Origin: Prosopocoilus inquinatus
Taxonomy: Eukaryota > Arthropoda > Insecta > Coleoptera > Lucanidae
Direction: 5' to 3'
DNA: 64,000 bases
NCBI GenBank assembly: GCA_036172665.1
Contig: CM069875.1
Coordinates: forward strand, 18,941,806 to 19,005,805
This document shows positions 41,112-52,609 of this stretch, piece by piece. The notes under the pieces were generated by a model. The model worked only from the letters and a program-made list of their open reading frames with translations. It was not told the DNA's origin and ran no database searches. The translations under genes were made by a program, and so were the position numbers. How positions within the stretch are numbered: position 1 is the stretch's first letter; each line of letters opens with the position of its first letter.

Positions 41112-42888
41112 GTTCCAGAAAGAAAATCGAGCAAGAAAAAGAAAAAGAAAATCGCAATCCAGAGGCGGACAACAGCAAAACGTGCAAGGTAAGCGTAACG
41201 GCTGGCTACGAATGTAATTTACAATGAATCCGTCTGATTATTTAAGGTATGTCCCTAAATCTTTACCCACACTTCCTCAATGCGGCCATAAAGGAAAACC
41301 ATACCAGCCTTATAACTGAACATGACCGTAGTAAAAAAGTTCCACAAGTTATTCTACAGCAGGAAAAACAAAGCCGCTCAAAACACTTTGATTCTTACAT
41401 TTTGCACTGGAGCTCCTCATAAAAGAAAGAGGCCTAGGGTTAATAATCAAGCAACATCTAAGTCTTAGCATTTTTGGGTGCATTAGGTATAAAAAAAGAC
41501 CGAATTATACGATTGATAAAGAAATTTGGACAAACTGGATTGCCACCCACAGAGACTCGAGGAGGAGAGTAAGAAAATCAAAGCAATGCCAAAAAAGAAA
41601 GCATAAAAAATTTGTTGAATCTCAATTGTACCGAAAGCCATTACTGCCGCAGTAAGGGTAAATAAATTCGATGCTCCTCATCGAGTTTATTTACCCCGTG
41701 AATTGAATGTGAAGAAACTTTGGTTTACGTATAATCTGCAGGCCGAAAGCAATCTGCAAGTGAAGCATAGTTGTAGCATAGCTTCAACAAACATTTTAAT
41801 GTGGATTTTGAACTCCCCAGACAGATCAGTGCTCCAAATTTTTACAGTTTAAAGAAAAATATAATGAAGCACTGTACCGCCCCCACTATAAGAAATGAGT
41901 TAATAACTAATCACAAAGTGCACAAACTGCAGGCAAAAAATTTCTATGACATGTTAAAAAAAGGTGAACTTCAGACTGTCATATACTGTTTTGACTGCGA
42001 AAAGAATATGCCATTACCTAAATTTCCAGACCAACAAGCGTATTTTTCTGGGCAGATTAATTTCTATAATTTTTGTGTAGTAGCTGGAAATTCATAATCA
42101 AAGCTTTCTGATAACAATGTTTGGAGTTTTCTTTGGACTGAACCAGACACACCGAAGAGTTTGGACGAGATTGCCTCTGCGGTTTATCACGTTTTATCAT
42201 ATTTTGAATATTCTGAAGACATAACTACAATTCGCTTATTTTGTGATGACCGCGGTTTACAGAACAAGAACTCCATATTTATGAGAATGCTTTGCAACTG
42301 GCTGTATTGGTCTGCTCCACCTCGTATTCAGCAATGCGAAGTTATTTTTCCTGTGGTCACTCATTCCTACCATCCGACAGAGTGTTGGGCAATATAGAAA
42401 AAGTTGTGAGAAAACAGTCCGAAATACTAAACCCAAAAGATTACACAAATATCATAGAATCTAGGACTAAAGTTTTAAAGATGGGTTAAAGTTTTTGACT
42501 GGAAAAAAATAAAGGGATCCTTAAACGTTCATCCAACTGGCACTACAAATTTAAGCCTTACAAGCGATTTATTTTTACAAGGAGCGAGGATACTGTCATA
42601 ATAAAAGGTAAAACCTTGTACAGGAATGACATGAGGCAAGCCAATGGAGTTTGTAAGAGAGGACTGAAAATTATGGACATGAAGCCGAAAGAACTAAATG
42701 TAGAGGTACCACTTAAACCAGATAAGATAAAAACTGTTGAGAGTTTATTGAGTAACCATTATGATGAGAGTTTCACAATTAATCCAGCTTTGCAGTATGT
42801 TATTCAACTTTTTCAACGAAATAAAGAAATCGTTGGTGCTGCCGTCGACGAAAATTCAGAACCAGAAGATGCAGTAGAAGCAGATTGA
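41112..42888 (+). pseudogene. DUF7869-type transposase-like protein relic
   Basis: A possible first exon (ATG 41112, basic RKRKRKSQSRGG) ends at a CAAGGTAAGC donor near 41189. Later pieces include PHRVYLPRELNVKKLWF (about 41680), HFNVDFELPR, the zinc-rich linker and a DDE-like core: IRLFCDDRGLQNKN (42229-42270) and a HSFLPSDRVLGNIEK motif (42360-42400), reached by a frameshift. The C-terminal part reads WHYKFKPYKRFIFTR and later RNDMRQANGVCKRGLKIMD, with a short acidic tail. This order is common in insect repeat-encoded proteins carrying DUF7869. Many stops and shifts show it is dead. A sequence related to the 3.9-6.0 kb foldback element lies 240 bases downstream. Confidence 0.6.
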
Positions 42889-43109
42889 AATTAAAATTTA
42901 ACTTTATTATTCCTAATTATTGTGTATTATTTCTGTGATCAATTTAATGAGTCACTTGTAACAATTTTTTGCTGTTTTCTTAAAATTCCTTTAAGAAGAC
43001 ATGTCGCATTTTGCACATACCGGTGTCCCACGCCATGTGTTCACCCTTATAGAATCTATTTTGTGATTGATTTACATGAAATTTGGAAACAACAAATTAA
43101 ATAAAAAAT

Positions 43110-43215
43110 GGAGTTTTTCGACACACTGCAAACCGTCATAGGACTTCCGGTTTCGCTGGAAGTGATATCAACTTTCTTATTTTAAATGGGACATCTATGT
43201 ATTTTTACATATTGA
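43110..43215 (+). repeat. Fragment related to the arms of the 3.9-6.0 kb foldback element
   Basis: GGACTTCCGGTTTCGCTGGA followed by a CAACTTTCTTATTTTAAATG block at 43172-43191 parallels 4145-4195 (CACTTCCGCTTATACCGGAA then CAACTTTCTTATTTTAAATG at 4174-4193). Confidence 0.6.
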
Positions 43216-43590
43216 ACACCTACTGATCATTACGAGTCCGAATACGTATCACTTGGATTTGGTTTGGTTTCTTGGTTGCTATAGTTACATCTCTTCAGTT
43301 ATTGTTAGATATCAATTGAAATGAGTTGGTGCTTACAGAATACACATGATTGCTACTTTGGTGTTAGTTGCGAAGACAATGAAAAACAATTTAAATTTAA
43401 ATTTTATAAACATATAAATAGCGACATCTTACTATCGCTTTTTGACCTAACATTGCAGTAGGATAGACAAATTGAAGCGGGATTTGCTCCTAATGAGTCC
43501 CCCATGCAAGGCGGCCATGCTTGCTGTCAAAGCATAAGGAAAGATTTTAGAAAATTTTGTGCAAATCGTTTTTGATTGCAGTGAGAACCT

Positions 43591-43653
43591 CGAGCAGCCT
43601 CTGGACAGCTGTTTCAGCCCTGCTTGGGGCTTCTTCAGCAGAAACGTAGCTCG
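43591..43653 (-). ncRNA. Hammerhead ribozyme, tandem unit 1
   Basis: Same 63-nt architecture as the copy at 39937, on the minus strand. The core CTGAAGA, stem II AGCCC/GGGCT, GAAA, stem III ACAG/CTGT and a C before cleavage are intact. Inner stem I is TTCTG with CAGAG (one G-U pair). Confidence 0.78.
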
Positions 43654-43901
43654 ACATTCCCACTGCAGACCAAAAACGACTTGCCCAATTTATTCGCAAT
43701 TGCGATGTAAGAATGATGAACATATAAAATAGCGACATCTTACTATCGCTTTTTGACCTAACATTGCAGTAGGATAGACAAATTGAAGCGGGATTTGCTC
43801 CTAATGAGTCCCCCATGCAAGGCGGCCATGCTTGCTGTCAAAGCATAATGAAAGATTTTAGAAAATTTTGTGCAAATCGTTTTTGATTGCAGTGAGAACC
43901 T

Positions 43902-43964
43902 CGAGCAGCCTCTGGACAGCTGTTTCAGCCCTGCTTGGGGCTTCTTCAGCAGAAACGTAGCTCG
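43902..43964 (-). ncRNA. Hammerhead ribozyme, tandem unit 2
   Basis: Identical in layout to the unit 311 bases away; all core positions are intact. Two ribozymes in direct tandem would release a 311-nt unit RNA from a transcript, as in metazoan retrozymes. Confidence 0.78.
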
Positions 43965-44351
43965 ACATTCCCACTGCAGACCAAAAACGACTTGCCCAAT
44001 TTATTCGCAATTGCGATGTAAGAATGATGAACATATAAAATAGCGACATCTTACTATCGCTTTTTGACCTAACATTGCAGTAGGATAGACAAATTGAAGC
44101 GGGATTTGCTCACTGCAATCAAAAACGATTTGCACAAAATTTTCTAAAATCTTTCATTATGCTTTGACAGCAAGCATGGCCGCCTTGCATGGGGGACTCA
44201 TTAGGAGCAAATCCCGCTTCAATTTGTCTATCCTACTGCAATGTTAGGTCAAAAAGCGATAGTAAGATGTCGCTATTTTATATGTTCATCATTCTTACAT
44301 CGCAATTGCGAATAAATTGGGCAAGTCGTTTTTGGTCTGCAGTGGGAATGT

Positions 44352-44414
44352 CGAGCTACGTTTCTGCTGAAGAAGCCCCAAGCAGGGCTGAAACAGCTGT
44401 CCAGAGGCTGCTCG
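44352..44414 (+). ncRNA. Hammerhead ribozyme, plus-strand copy
   Basis: The core CTGAAGA, stem II AGCCC/GGGCT, GAAA, ACAGCTGT and C before cleavage are intact, with outer stem I CGAG/CTCG. Orientation is opposite to the dimer at 43.6-43.96 kb. Confidence 0.78.
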
Positions 44415-44460
44415 AGGTTCTCACTGCAATCAAAAACGATTTGCACAAAATTTTTTAAAT

Positions 44461-44940
44461 TTTATAATCATTTATGTGCCATTTCGGCCAAAACATACTG
44501 GGATAAGCAAATATTTTATCATTGAGTTTAAATAAGTAACATGCATAACAATATCACTCGTCATATACATATTGCTATGTTATTTTAGTTGAAGGTTTAA
44601 TTTTGATTATGTTAAATAAGTTTTACTATTTCCCCTCAAATAAAGCTTACGCTAAAACACAAATTTTGTTCCATTAATTAAATGATATGGGTTACGACAA
44701 AACACATTTAACCGTAACCTAAAGTCAGTCTTGAAGCTTCTACGATGTAACAAAAGACTGCAGGACTTTGCTGATATGAAGGCATCTCTTAAGCCTAGCA
44801 AAAGGTGAACACATCGTAAGCCAAAATGGTTATCTTCGGCCAAGAAGTCTTCCAGCATCACGACAACAAGATACACATTCGTAACAAAACAAAATATGTA
44901 CGGAGATTACTGTTTGATATCTCTAAATATAATTTATTTA
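44461..44940. other. Spacer between retrozyme-like arrays, nothing recognised
   Basis: A 74-codon minus frame (44652-44876) has no recognisable motif. Confidence 0.35.
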
Positions 44941-45448
44941 GGAACATATAAAATAGCGACATCTTACTATCGCTTTTTGACCTAACATTGCAGTAGGATA
45001 GACAAATTGAAGCGGGATTTGCTCCTAATGAGTCCCCCATGCAAGAAGCCCCAAGCAGGGCTGAAACAGCTGTCCAGAGGCTGCTCGAGGTTCTCACTGC
45101 AATCAAAAACGATTTGCACAAAATTTTTCTAAAATCTTTCATTATGCTTTGACAGCAAGCATGGCCGCCTTGCATGGGGGACTCATTAGGAGCAAATCCC
45201 GCTTCAATTTGTCTATCCTACTGCAATGTTAGGTCAAAAAGCGATAGTAAGATGTCGCTATTTTATATGTTCATCATTCTTACATCGCATTTGCGAATAA
45301 ATTGGGCAAGTCGTTTTTGGTCTGCAGTGGGAATGTCGAGCTACGTTTCTGCTGAAGAAGCCCCAAGCAGGGCTGAAACAGCTGTACAGAGACTGCTCGA
45401 GGTTCTCACTGCAATCAAAAACGATTTGCACAAAAATTTTTCTAAAAT
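44941..45448 (+). repeat. Rearranged retrozyme-like repeats: minus body fused to plus ribozyme end, then a full plus copy
   Basis: Bases 44941-45043 are body sequence in minus orientation, ending CCCCCATGCA. At about 45044 they join AGAAGCCCCAAGC, the second half of a plus ribozyme that has lost CTGA. A complete plus copy follows (ribozyme 45337-45399) and ends near 45448. The joins at short shared letters suggest template switching or recombination. Confidence 0.72.
45337..45399 (+). ncRNA. Hammerhead ribozyme, plus-strand copy with A before cleavage
   Basis: Same architecture as the 39937 copy. The nucleotide before the predicted cleavage is A (CTGTA), which the consensus (any but G) permits. 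Inner stem I is TTCTG/CAGAG; outer stem I is CGAG/CTCG. Confidence 0.72.
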
Positions 45449-45459
45449 TATTTAGGAAC

Positions 45460-47450
45460 ATTTTAAAACATTACATAAGTCGGTAGCAACAGTAATAAGG
45501 AAGTAGTTTTTTGTGAAAAGTAATAAAACTCATTTAGCAAAAAAGTGTTTACCAGAAATTGGGAATGACGCATTCTAAGGATAGTGAGTAAATGGGAGGG
45601 AGGTGTTTTTTTTTGTATGATGTATGTAAGGGGATGGAGCGATTTTCAGAGAAGTCACAAAAATACCAGCAAGCATCTGCGTCGGGTGTTTTTGAAAAAG
45701 TCAATTAAAAACGGAAGTACGCTGTCGAAGTTTCATTGAATTAAATATGTATATGAACGAGTGCGTGCATGTACATTAGTAATAAAGTGCAGATGGGACA
45801 TAAGCCGTAAGATGAACAAAATTATTAACATAACGTCGGGAACTATTTAAACCACTTGTCAATTTTAATAAATGATTGTTCAAATAAATTCAACGTTAAA
45901 TGTCAAGACGAGTAATAAACTATTAAAGGAAAGCTAGCGTATTAGTATTGCAAAAATAAATATCAAACAATTAATAACTCAATTGCAGGAACCTGGTTTG
46001 TTATAATCCGTTTAAAATAAAGAAAAATACATTTCAATTATTGTAGCAAAATCAAAATTTGTTAAATATACCCATAGAAGAAAATAAACGATTTTAATTT
46101 GTACTGAATTTCATTCAAAATTATAATTGAGCTTTTTTATAATAATTAGAAAAGAACCCAAAAGATTATTATAAACAACAAACGAAAAGGTCAAGACCCT
46201 GGACCCATAACAGTTTCATGTTAACAAAAATTTATATGCGTTATTATAAACAAAAATTGTTGTACGAAACGTAACAATATGTATCATATCAGTTCAATGG
46301 GCACGCTGCCTAAAGCTGTAAGTTTATCATTTTGTTTTGAATCTAATTCTTACATTAATTCTAAAGGTTTCTAATTTTTAATTTTAGTTCAAAAATAATA
46401 AGACAGAACTTATGAGAATAAAAAAAACCTGTTTAAACAAGAAGGAGTAATATAGGTTACATACAAACAATTATCAAGAAACACTAATTAGTAATTACAG
46501 ATAGACATCGAATATAATTTACATACAAGGTGGCAATCGGTATAAATAACGTCATAATGCTGTTACACTTTTGAAGATTTACATATTCACGTAGAATTAA
46601 ATAATAAAACAGAAAGAATGCAACAATAAATTATGTGCGCATTTACTAACAGATTTGTGGCGAACGCAAGGGAATTTTTCTTCAAAAATTCAATCCACTC
46701 CAATTTAAATAAATTTGAATGAAATTAGTGTACGGCAATCGAAAACATCTGTTTTACATTAGAGCACCCAGAGAGATTCAGGTAAAACCGGCAGAGTTTC
46801 GAAGGAATTAAATTAATTAGTTTATAATTTATTGTGTCACACACCTGCTGCGTTTGTTTTTTTTTGTATTTCAATGCACTTTAAATTAGATAAATAAGAT
46901 TTTATCTATTGAAATTGAGTTATAAGTTCGTCATTATCGTTAGCGTATATAAAAGAAAAACTTCAGTATACTAGTAAAAGCATCAAACACCATAACTAGC
47001 TTGGTAAATTATAACTTTTTTTAAGTTAGCAATCAAATTCCAGCAATAAAGTGTAATAAAATTTCAAAATGCTGTCGCCGCTAAAATAACAATCACAGAT
47101 CAATATTAATTTAATCCATTGTAAAGAGCATAACATGTAGATTCTCCTCGTATAAGAAATAAAAAAAATATCTGATATTAAGTTGAATACTACTGTTTAA
47201 GCCAACATCAGTCATTATTCGTATATAACACCAAAAAATTCGCTTTCCAAGAAAATTTTCCGTAGTATTTAATAATGCCCCTAGAAAGTGTTAATACACA
47301 CAGCAATAAAATAGTACTACATTTAAATGTCCATATCTTTTGATCCCGTATCTACGGATACATTTTCTTTACAGAATATGAAAGTACCTATCACAATCTA
47401 TCTATGTTGCATATGGAACATGTATACTCATTAACTATGGGCCACATTAT
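45460..47450. other. AT-rich host-like non-coding DNA
   Basis: No coding frame, RNA gene or transposon end could be supported. Confidence 0.4.
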
Positions 47451-47453
47451 TGT

Positions 47454-47486
47454 TCACTCAATTTATGTTTCACATAAATTGAGTGA
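47454..47486. repeat. Perfect 14-bp-arm palindrome
   Basis: TCACTCAATTTATG (47454-47467) is followed after five bases by its exact inverse (47473-47486). It could be a hairpin or a very short MITE remnant. Confidence 0.7.
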
Positions 47487-48122
47487 TCTTAAATAGCTGA
47501 ATATGAGAGATCGAAGAAAACTGCATTTTGCAGTTTTTTTTATTAAAATTGTCAAAAGCTCTAAGTCTTCATATTTGTTCAAGAAGTTACTTAAGTATTA
47601 TTGTTCAGTTCCTAAACAACAATTTATTTTCTTTTATTTTTGCAGTACAATTTCAAAACATTTTTGTTAACTATTTAAAATATTTCTTGTCATTATATCC
47701 ATCTCGCTAAGTTGCCTGTCCCTTCTTAGAAAGTTAGTCAGCTCATTTGCAGCCCCTTGGAACCTCACATTTTTCATTCATTCCAGTTTACACCTTGTCA
47801 CGTGCACATTTTCTTAACAGTTTCTCGGTAACGGCGGTGATTCAGATTTATAGAATTAGTTTAGTTTAAGTGTGTAAAATACAGAAAATAAACTATATAA
47901 ATCTTGATCGCAAAGTAAATACACCAAATCAACAAAAAAATCTAAATCTATACGGAGTTACGCCCTTGGATGGTGAACAGGAGCATCACAGCTCAAAACA
48001 GTAAAGTAAATAAGTTTACAATGACTACGTAAAAATTACGTTAACGTTCAAATTACATTTCCCCGTAAGACGACAGTAAAGTTAATATGGCATTATCTTT
48101 ACGTTCCTTTTGTGCAAAAGGT

Positions 48123-48356
48123 CTAAAAAATGATAGTAAAATTATGTTTGAAATTATAAAAAAGAGATCCACTATTTGGACGTGCAGATATTCGGATGTG
48201 TTTGCCATCTATGATGCCTACACACTTGAATATCTTCCAGCACTTCCAAAATTCATCAGAAACTTCTTTCAAGTTCAGTTTTGATAGAAATGGTAGGTAT
48301 ATAAATTGGTAACAAATTTCCCAGATTTTTTGTTGACATCTTGTACTACAACGCAA
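48123..48356 (-). pseudogene. HARBI1-like (PIF/Harbinger) nuclease fragment
   Basis: The frame includes IFKCVGIIDGKHIRI and SARPNSGSLFYNFKHNFTI, the region around the first catalytic Asp of Harbinger transposases (FPNCVGALDGKHIRI ... NSGSxYFNYKxFFS). N-terminal to it is YLPFLSKLNLKEVSDEFWK, also in place for the family. It stops shortly after the motif and no terminal repeats were seen, so it is an isolated relic. Confidence 0.6.
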
Positions 48357-48913
48357 AACTTACCCACATTATATCCACTTGCAATTGAAAAATATGAATC
48401 TCTAGTTGCAAGAGGAAGAATGAATTCAATTTTAGACGTCAGCTGTTATATGCTGTCATAATAGCACTGCTCCATAAAATGTATTGCCTTCATTGTGAAT
48501 ATTATTGAAATTACGTTTACATTACGTTCACGGACAGGATACGCTATTAACATATTTCTTACGCTTACGTCCATTGTGAATGGGCACTTACACAATATTT
48601 TTAGGGATCAACGAATTGACGGTTCTCTCTTGACCTACATTAAATCTTGTGTATAATGTAGAAATAAAATAAAACTATAAATTTATTAAAAATGATCTGT
48701 ATAATAAAAATTAAAAGTTCATTAACAACACATGAAACTATTTTCAGAATAAAATTCATCAAATTAATGAAAAATAAAAATAATTTAAGAAATTGGATCA
48801 AATTTTAGGAACGGAGGGTACGCTTTGGACAATTTCTGATAAAAGTGACAATAGACAAATATCAGATAAAAGAATAATAATTTGACATAAAAAGTATAAA
48901 ATGTAAATAATAA

Positions 48914-49270
48914 TGTTACAGCCAGACGTTAATAAATTTAGTTTTCAGACAAGCGGCGCTATCGGTAAGTCAACCGACACTCTTCGTGGGTTGATGGAGT
49001 GTTACGCGTTCTCCGGAAGGCACGCCACCTGCTGTCTAGAATGTTCGAGAGAGTTTGAGTTAGTTCTATGACGTTCTAGGTGCTTCCAGTAACAGCCGCA
49101 CAGAAATATAAGTGCGGACGGCGCACGGTTTAAAACTGCTGAGGTGTTCTTTATTAAAATAAGTGTTGTACATTATTCTTTGTGTAATTTGAACTGTGTT
49201 AAGATAGTTTGTATTTAAAGTTTTTGAAATAAAGTGACAATTATTACTTGCGAAACCCGAAGTCGTAATA
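48914..49270. repeat. Possible solo LTR, 357 bp
   Basis: A GC-richer block starting TGTTACAG and ending GTAATA interrupts an AT-rich tandem repeat; ATAA flanks both sides (48910-48913 and 49271-49274). It contains AATATAAGTGCGG (TATA-like) near 49107 and AAATAAAGTGAC (polyadenylation-like) near 49226. The low-complexity flanks make the target duplication weak evidence. Confidence 0.4.
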
Positions 49271-49390
49271 ATAATTTACATAAAATTTAAAACGCAGATA
49301 ATAATTTACGTAAAGTATAAAGCACAGATAATAATTTTCATAAAGCATAAAACGCAGATAATAATTTACATAAAGTTTAAAAAACAGATG
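49271..49390. repeat. 30-bp tandem repeat, four copies
   Basis: Units of the form ATAATAATTTACATAAA followed by a TAAA-rich part and ending in CAG repeat about four times. Related units occur left of the LTR-like block (about 48868-48913), so the block seems to have inserted into the array. Confidence 0.75.
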
Positions 49391-49583
49391 AAAGTTTGAT
49401 CCAAATTTTTATTATCAACAATTTTTGGAGAAAGAAACATAAGATTATGCACCATAATGGGAAAGAAAAAATACAGCAAAATAATAGCTTTTGTTAGTCA
49501 TTGAAAAAAAATAGGAAATAAAATATATACTGCTCATCAAAACTCACTCACTCATTCAAAGAAAAATACAGTCCTTTCGACGC

Positions 49584-50085
49584 TCTGTCAATTCTTCTCA
49601 GAGACTGACTACATAGTTTGACGCTATTTCGTCGATGTGATCTCAAACGATGACCACACACCCCCACGTAAATTCTTCTGAGAGATTGACCGTATAGCTT
49701 GATGCTATATCGGTGATGTGATGATGTGAATCTAAGTCATCGCCTTTTTCAAGAATTTCAAATTGGAAACGGTCATAAAAGATGTCTTTCCCTAGTTTTG
49801 CATCAAATTACTAATACACACGCGTGACTAATTCCTAATGTATGACTAATTAGCCACTTATGCAAAAAATAGGAGAAATATTTGGTTGAACTTGCGAGTT
49901 TTGTATTTGCTTTTAATGTAAAAATTTTGAAAGTACAGAAATTTTACTAATGCACATGTGCGCGGAACTAATACATAACGTGTGACTAGTTTGCCACTTA
50001 AGTAAGCAAATACGAATAATATTTGTTTCAACTTGTTTCTTTCAAATTTGCTTTCGATGTAAAAATTTTTGGGTATAGGCAAAAT
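49584..50085. repeat. Two local direct duplications
   Basis: First, AATTCTTCTCAGAGACTGAC ... GATGTGAT (about 49590-49643) is repeated with differences at about 49671-49721. Second, a unit of about 140 bases containing ATTACTAATACACA, GTGACTA, GCCACTTA and GATGTAAAAATTTT is duplicated at about 49805-49945 and 49946-50085. No coding content. Confidence 0.6.
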
Positions 50086-50089
50086 CTCA

Positions 50090-51730
50090 GTTTTTTACAG
50101 AAGTAACTAACTGCACTTACCTAATTTGGACTTTTAAAAAATAAACATGCTCATAACTCAAGTTTTCAAATGCTTGCCCTACTGACCCTTTTTTTGTAAA
50201 AATATAAATAACGTAATGAATGTACGTTTACCAATTATTTCGAGAAAGTAAATTAGAAGATTATTTAGGACTTAATAAAATCATTTTCCAATTTTGGTTA
50301 ACAGCTGCACCTAAAATAAAAATACAAATTGAACATGCATGCAATGCACTAGCGGCACTAAATTAAATATTGTAGCTCTTTTTCAGTAAGTCTTAAATTA
50401 CGACGTTAAGTTTATCTGATTGTATGGATCCAGACGTACCAACACAGCTACAAACATAAATTGTCACATACCTGGTCCACATAAAGTAATAATAAATTTT
50501 CAATTGAATATTTAGTACACTTTAAGTTAACGTAAAATTCGGATGGAGTTATGCGCATTATAAATCCAACCGACCCACTACGCACTTTCATATTCTGTTA
50601 GCGTTCTTTTAGAAAATACTTGACCTAAACCGTATTTATTTAAAATCCAATATAAAACCTTCAATTTATTTCCCATATCTTATGGCACTACAATAGTGCG
50701 GTACAAAACACAGCCATATCTTATGATAATAACTCGCCTGATTTTTCCTTAGCCTTAATAAAGCCGTCAGTGTACATAATCGGGACCGACAGAGCCTCCA
50801 GCTAAGGTGCTGAAGCTCCGGGGGGCGACACATTCAGCTTCATAAATCATCCGTGTTATTATCTGCGAGGGGCCAGGTGTGGGCAGTGGGGGTCTGTTTC
50901 CTCTCACCCTCTGGAACCCCTGTCCGATGCCCGCCAAAAGAACCTACTCTATTACATACTTTTGAAAAAAAGTATTACTTTTTCTTTTCCTCGGGATACA
51001 TTCATTCATTTATTACGAAACGCGTTTTCACATGTTTTAACAACTTATACGTTTCGCGACAACACGAAAGTACCATTGTTCTACTTGTAAGGTCTGAGAT
51101 TACATGAAATTATACTTGTAAGTATGGAATTAGGTTTACTTACTTGATAATTACTGTTCAGGTAATACTTAGATTAACATCGGATAATTTCTAATTAACG
51201 CAACAGTAAAGATATTTATGTAAGAAGGCAATCAAATTTTATGCCATCAAAATATAAGTCAAGGAATCCAAGAATAATGATGTAGTGCATAGTGATATAT
51301 TTAATTTAATTTTCTAAATTACTCGAAGTATTTAATTATTATAAACAAGATACATTTAAACAAAAACTGGTTGCTTGCCTAACTTTTAAACACGTAGTGT
51401 TAATTACATCCAATCATTAATAGAAAAAAATTTAAAAAATTTAAAGAGCTTATTTCAAGTTACGTAAGTACTAAAAGTGCACAACAAAAAATTCGAAGAA
51501 TTTCAAAAGGTCATGGAAATATAAATCATCAAATTACATATTTTTGCGCGAATGTGCAGAATGATGTGTAGAGAAAGACAATAATTTTAGCGAGTTAAGA
51601 ACATAATACCCTTGCGACATATTGATTTCTTTTTCACATAGCTCAATATCTTTCATCCAGTACAATATCGCTAAAATTAAAAAGAATATCATGAGAACTG
51701 ACAATAGACAAGAAAATTTTAAATAGTTTG
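50090..51730. other. Mostly AT-rich; one GC-richer patch
   Basis: No supported gene. A GC-rich patch at about 50780-50950 (CCTCCAGCTAAGGTGCTGAAG) is unexplained and could be a conserved non-coding element or a decayed repeat. Confidence 0.35.
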
Positions 51731-51737
51731 GTTTAAG

Positions 51738-52115
51738 TTTAAACAGCTGTTTCAGCCCTATTTCGGGCTTCATCAGCAGAAGCGTATCTCGAGAATTCCA
51801 CTGCAACCCAAAAGGATTCAACCCAGGTTAATCGCAAATGCGATGTGATAGTAATGAATAATTTAAACAGCGACATTCTACAATTGCTTTTTGACCTAAC
51901 ATTGCATTAGGATTGACATATTGTTTGCTACATAATAAGTCATCTCATGCAAGGCGGCCATGCTTGCTGTCAAAGCAGAATGAAGCTTTCAAAAATGTTG
52001 TTGCAAATTGTTTCTGATTGAGCTATGCGTCTGCTGATGAAGCCCCAAATATAGAAGTTGCTCGAGGGATTCACTGCAATAAAAAATGATTTGCAACAAA
52101 ATTTTAAAATTTTTT
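51738..52115. repeat. Two decayed retrozyme-like copies in opposite orientation
   Basis: On the minus strand, CTGATGA, AGCCC, GAAATA, GGGCT, GAAAC and CAGCTGTT are present near 51744-51780, but stem I is cut off at the element end. Body sequence (CTTTTTGACCTAACATTGCA) follows. On the plus strand near 52031, CTGATGAAGCCCCAAATATAG starts a second core that lacks its second half through a deletion. Confidence 0.6.
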
Positions 52116-52429
52116 TGTCAGAAAGCGAAGGAAGTTTCAGCCACAGATGCAGCGGATAGTGCTTTGGCCGACAACTGAATACCGGATATCCGGCATACAC
52201 TTATTCGGTCAAATTAAAAGTTAGAAAAAGTAAGACTGTGGTCAGACTATTTCTGATTTGTACGTAATTTCATAACATAACATAATAATAATGATTTCGA
52301 TTCACCCATTCGGCCGACCGAGTCGTGGTAATCGTGTTTGTTCTAGTTACTGATTTCTTGTCAGTTTTCAATTATCTTCCGAATTATAAAATGAAAAATA
52401 GGTGAAAGAGTTCTTATAATTTTCGAATA

Positions 52430-52605
52430 CAGTGAAATCTCTGATAAGCGGACACGATCCGTCGTCAATTATCTGTCCGCTTGTAAAAGGTGTCCGCTTA
52501 TTACAGAGAATTTTATTAAAAGATTCTATAGAACAGTTCCACAAAATTATCCCGTTACGAGAGGTGTCCGTTTATCAGAGGTGTCCGTAATGAAAGAGTT
52601 CACTG
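52430..52605. mobile_element. Pogo/Tigger-like MITE, 176 bp, TA-flanked
   Basis: The ends CAGTGAAATCTCTGATAAGC and, inverted on the right, CAGTGAACTCTTTCATTACG are flanked by TA (52428-52429, 52606-52607). Internal GGTGTCCGCTTAT repeats resemble pogo-type subterminal motifs. No coding content. Confidence 0.75.
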
Positions 52606-52609
52606 TATA

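Larger units (their letters stand above)
43415..44460. repeat. Array of retrozyme-like repeats: minus-strand tandem dimer (311-bp period) facing a plus-strand copy
   Basis: Two minus-orientation units repeat with a period of exactly 311 bases (for example, ribozymes at 43591 and 43902) and are nearly identical. At 44111 the minus unit stops in the middle of its body (GCGGGATTTGCT) and a plus copy begins at CACTGCAATC, running to 44460. The junction creates a palindrome of more than 300 bases per arm. Near identity indicates recent amplification. Confidence 0.8.

Noticed and set aside
44189..44458. A near-identical 89-codon open frame in several retrozyme-like copies (also at 43547-43816, 45174-45455 and within 39774-40208)
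   Set aside because: It runs straight through the ribozyme, its similarity simply follows the DNA similarity of recent copies, and decayed copies do not keep it. The 311-base unit is not a multiple of three. Treated as chance, although translation of a circular RNA is not excluded.
43415..44460. CRISPR array or simple satellite
   Set aside because: Repeat units are 311 bp, occur in both orientations and contain ribozymes; no short repeat-spacer pattern, and the sequence is from an animal genome.
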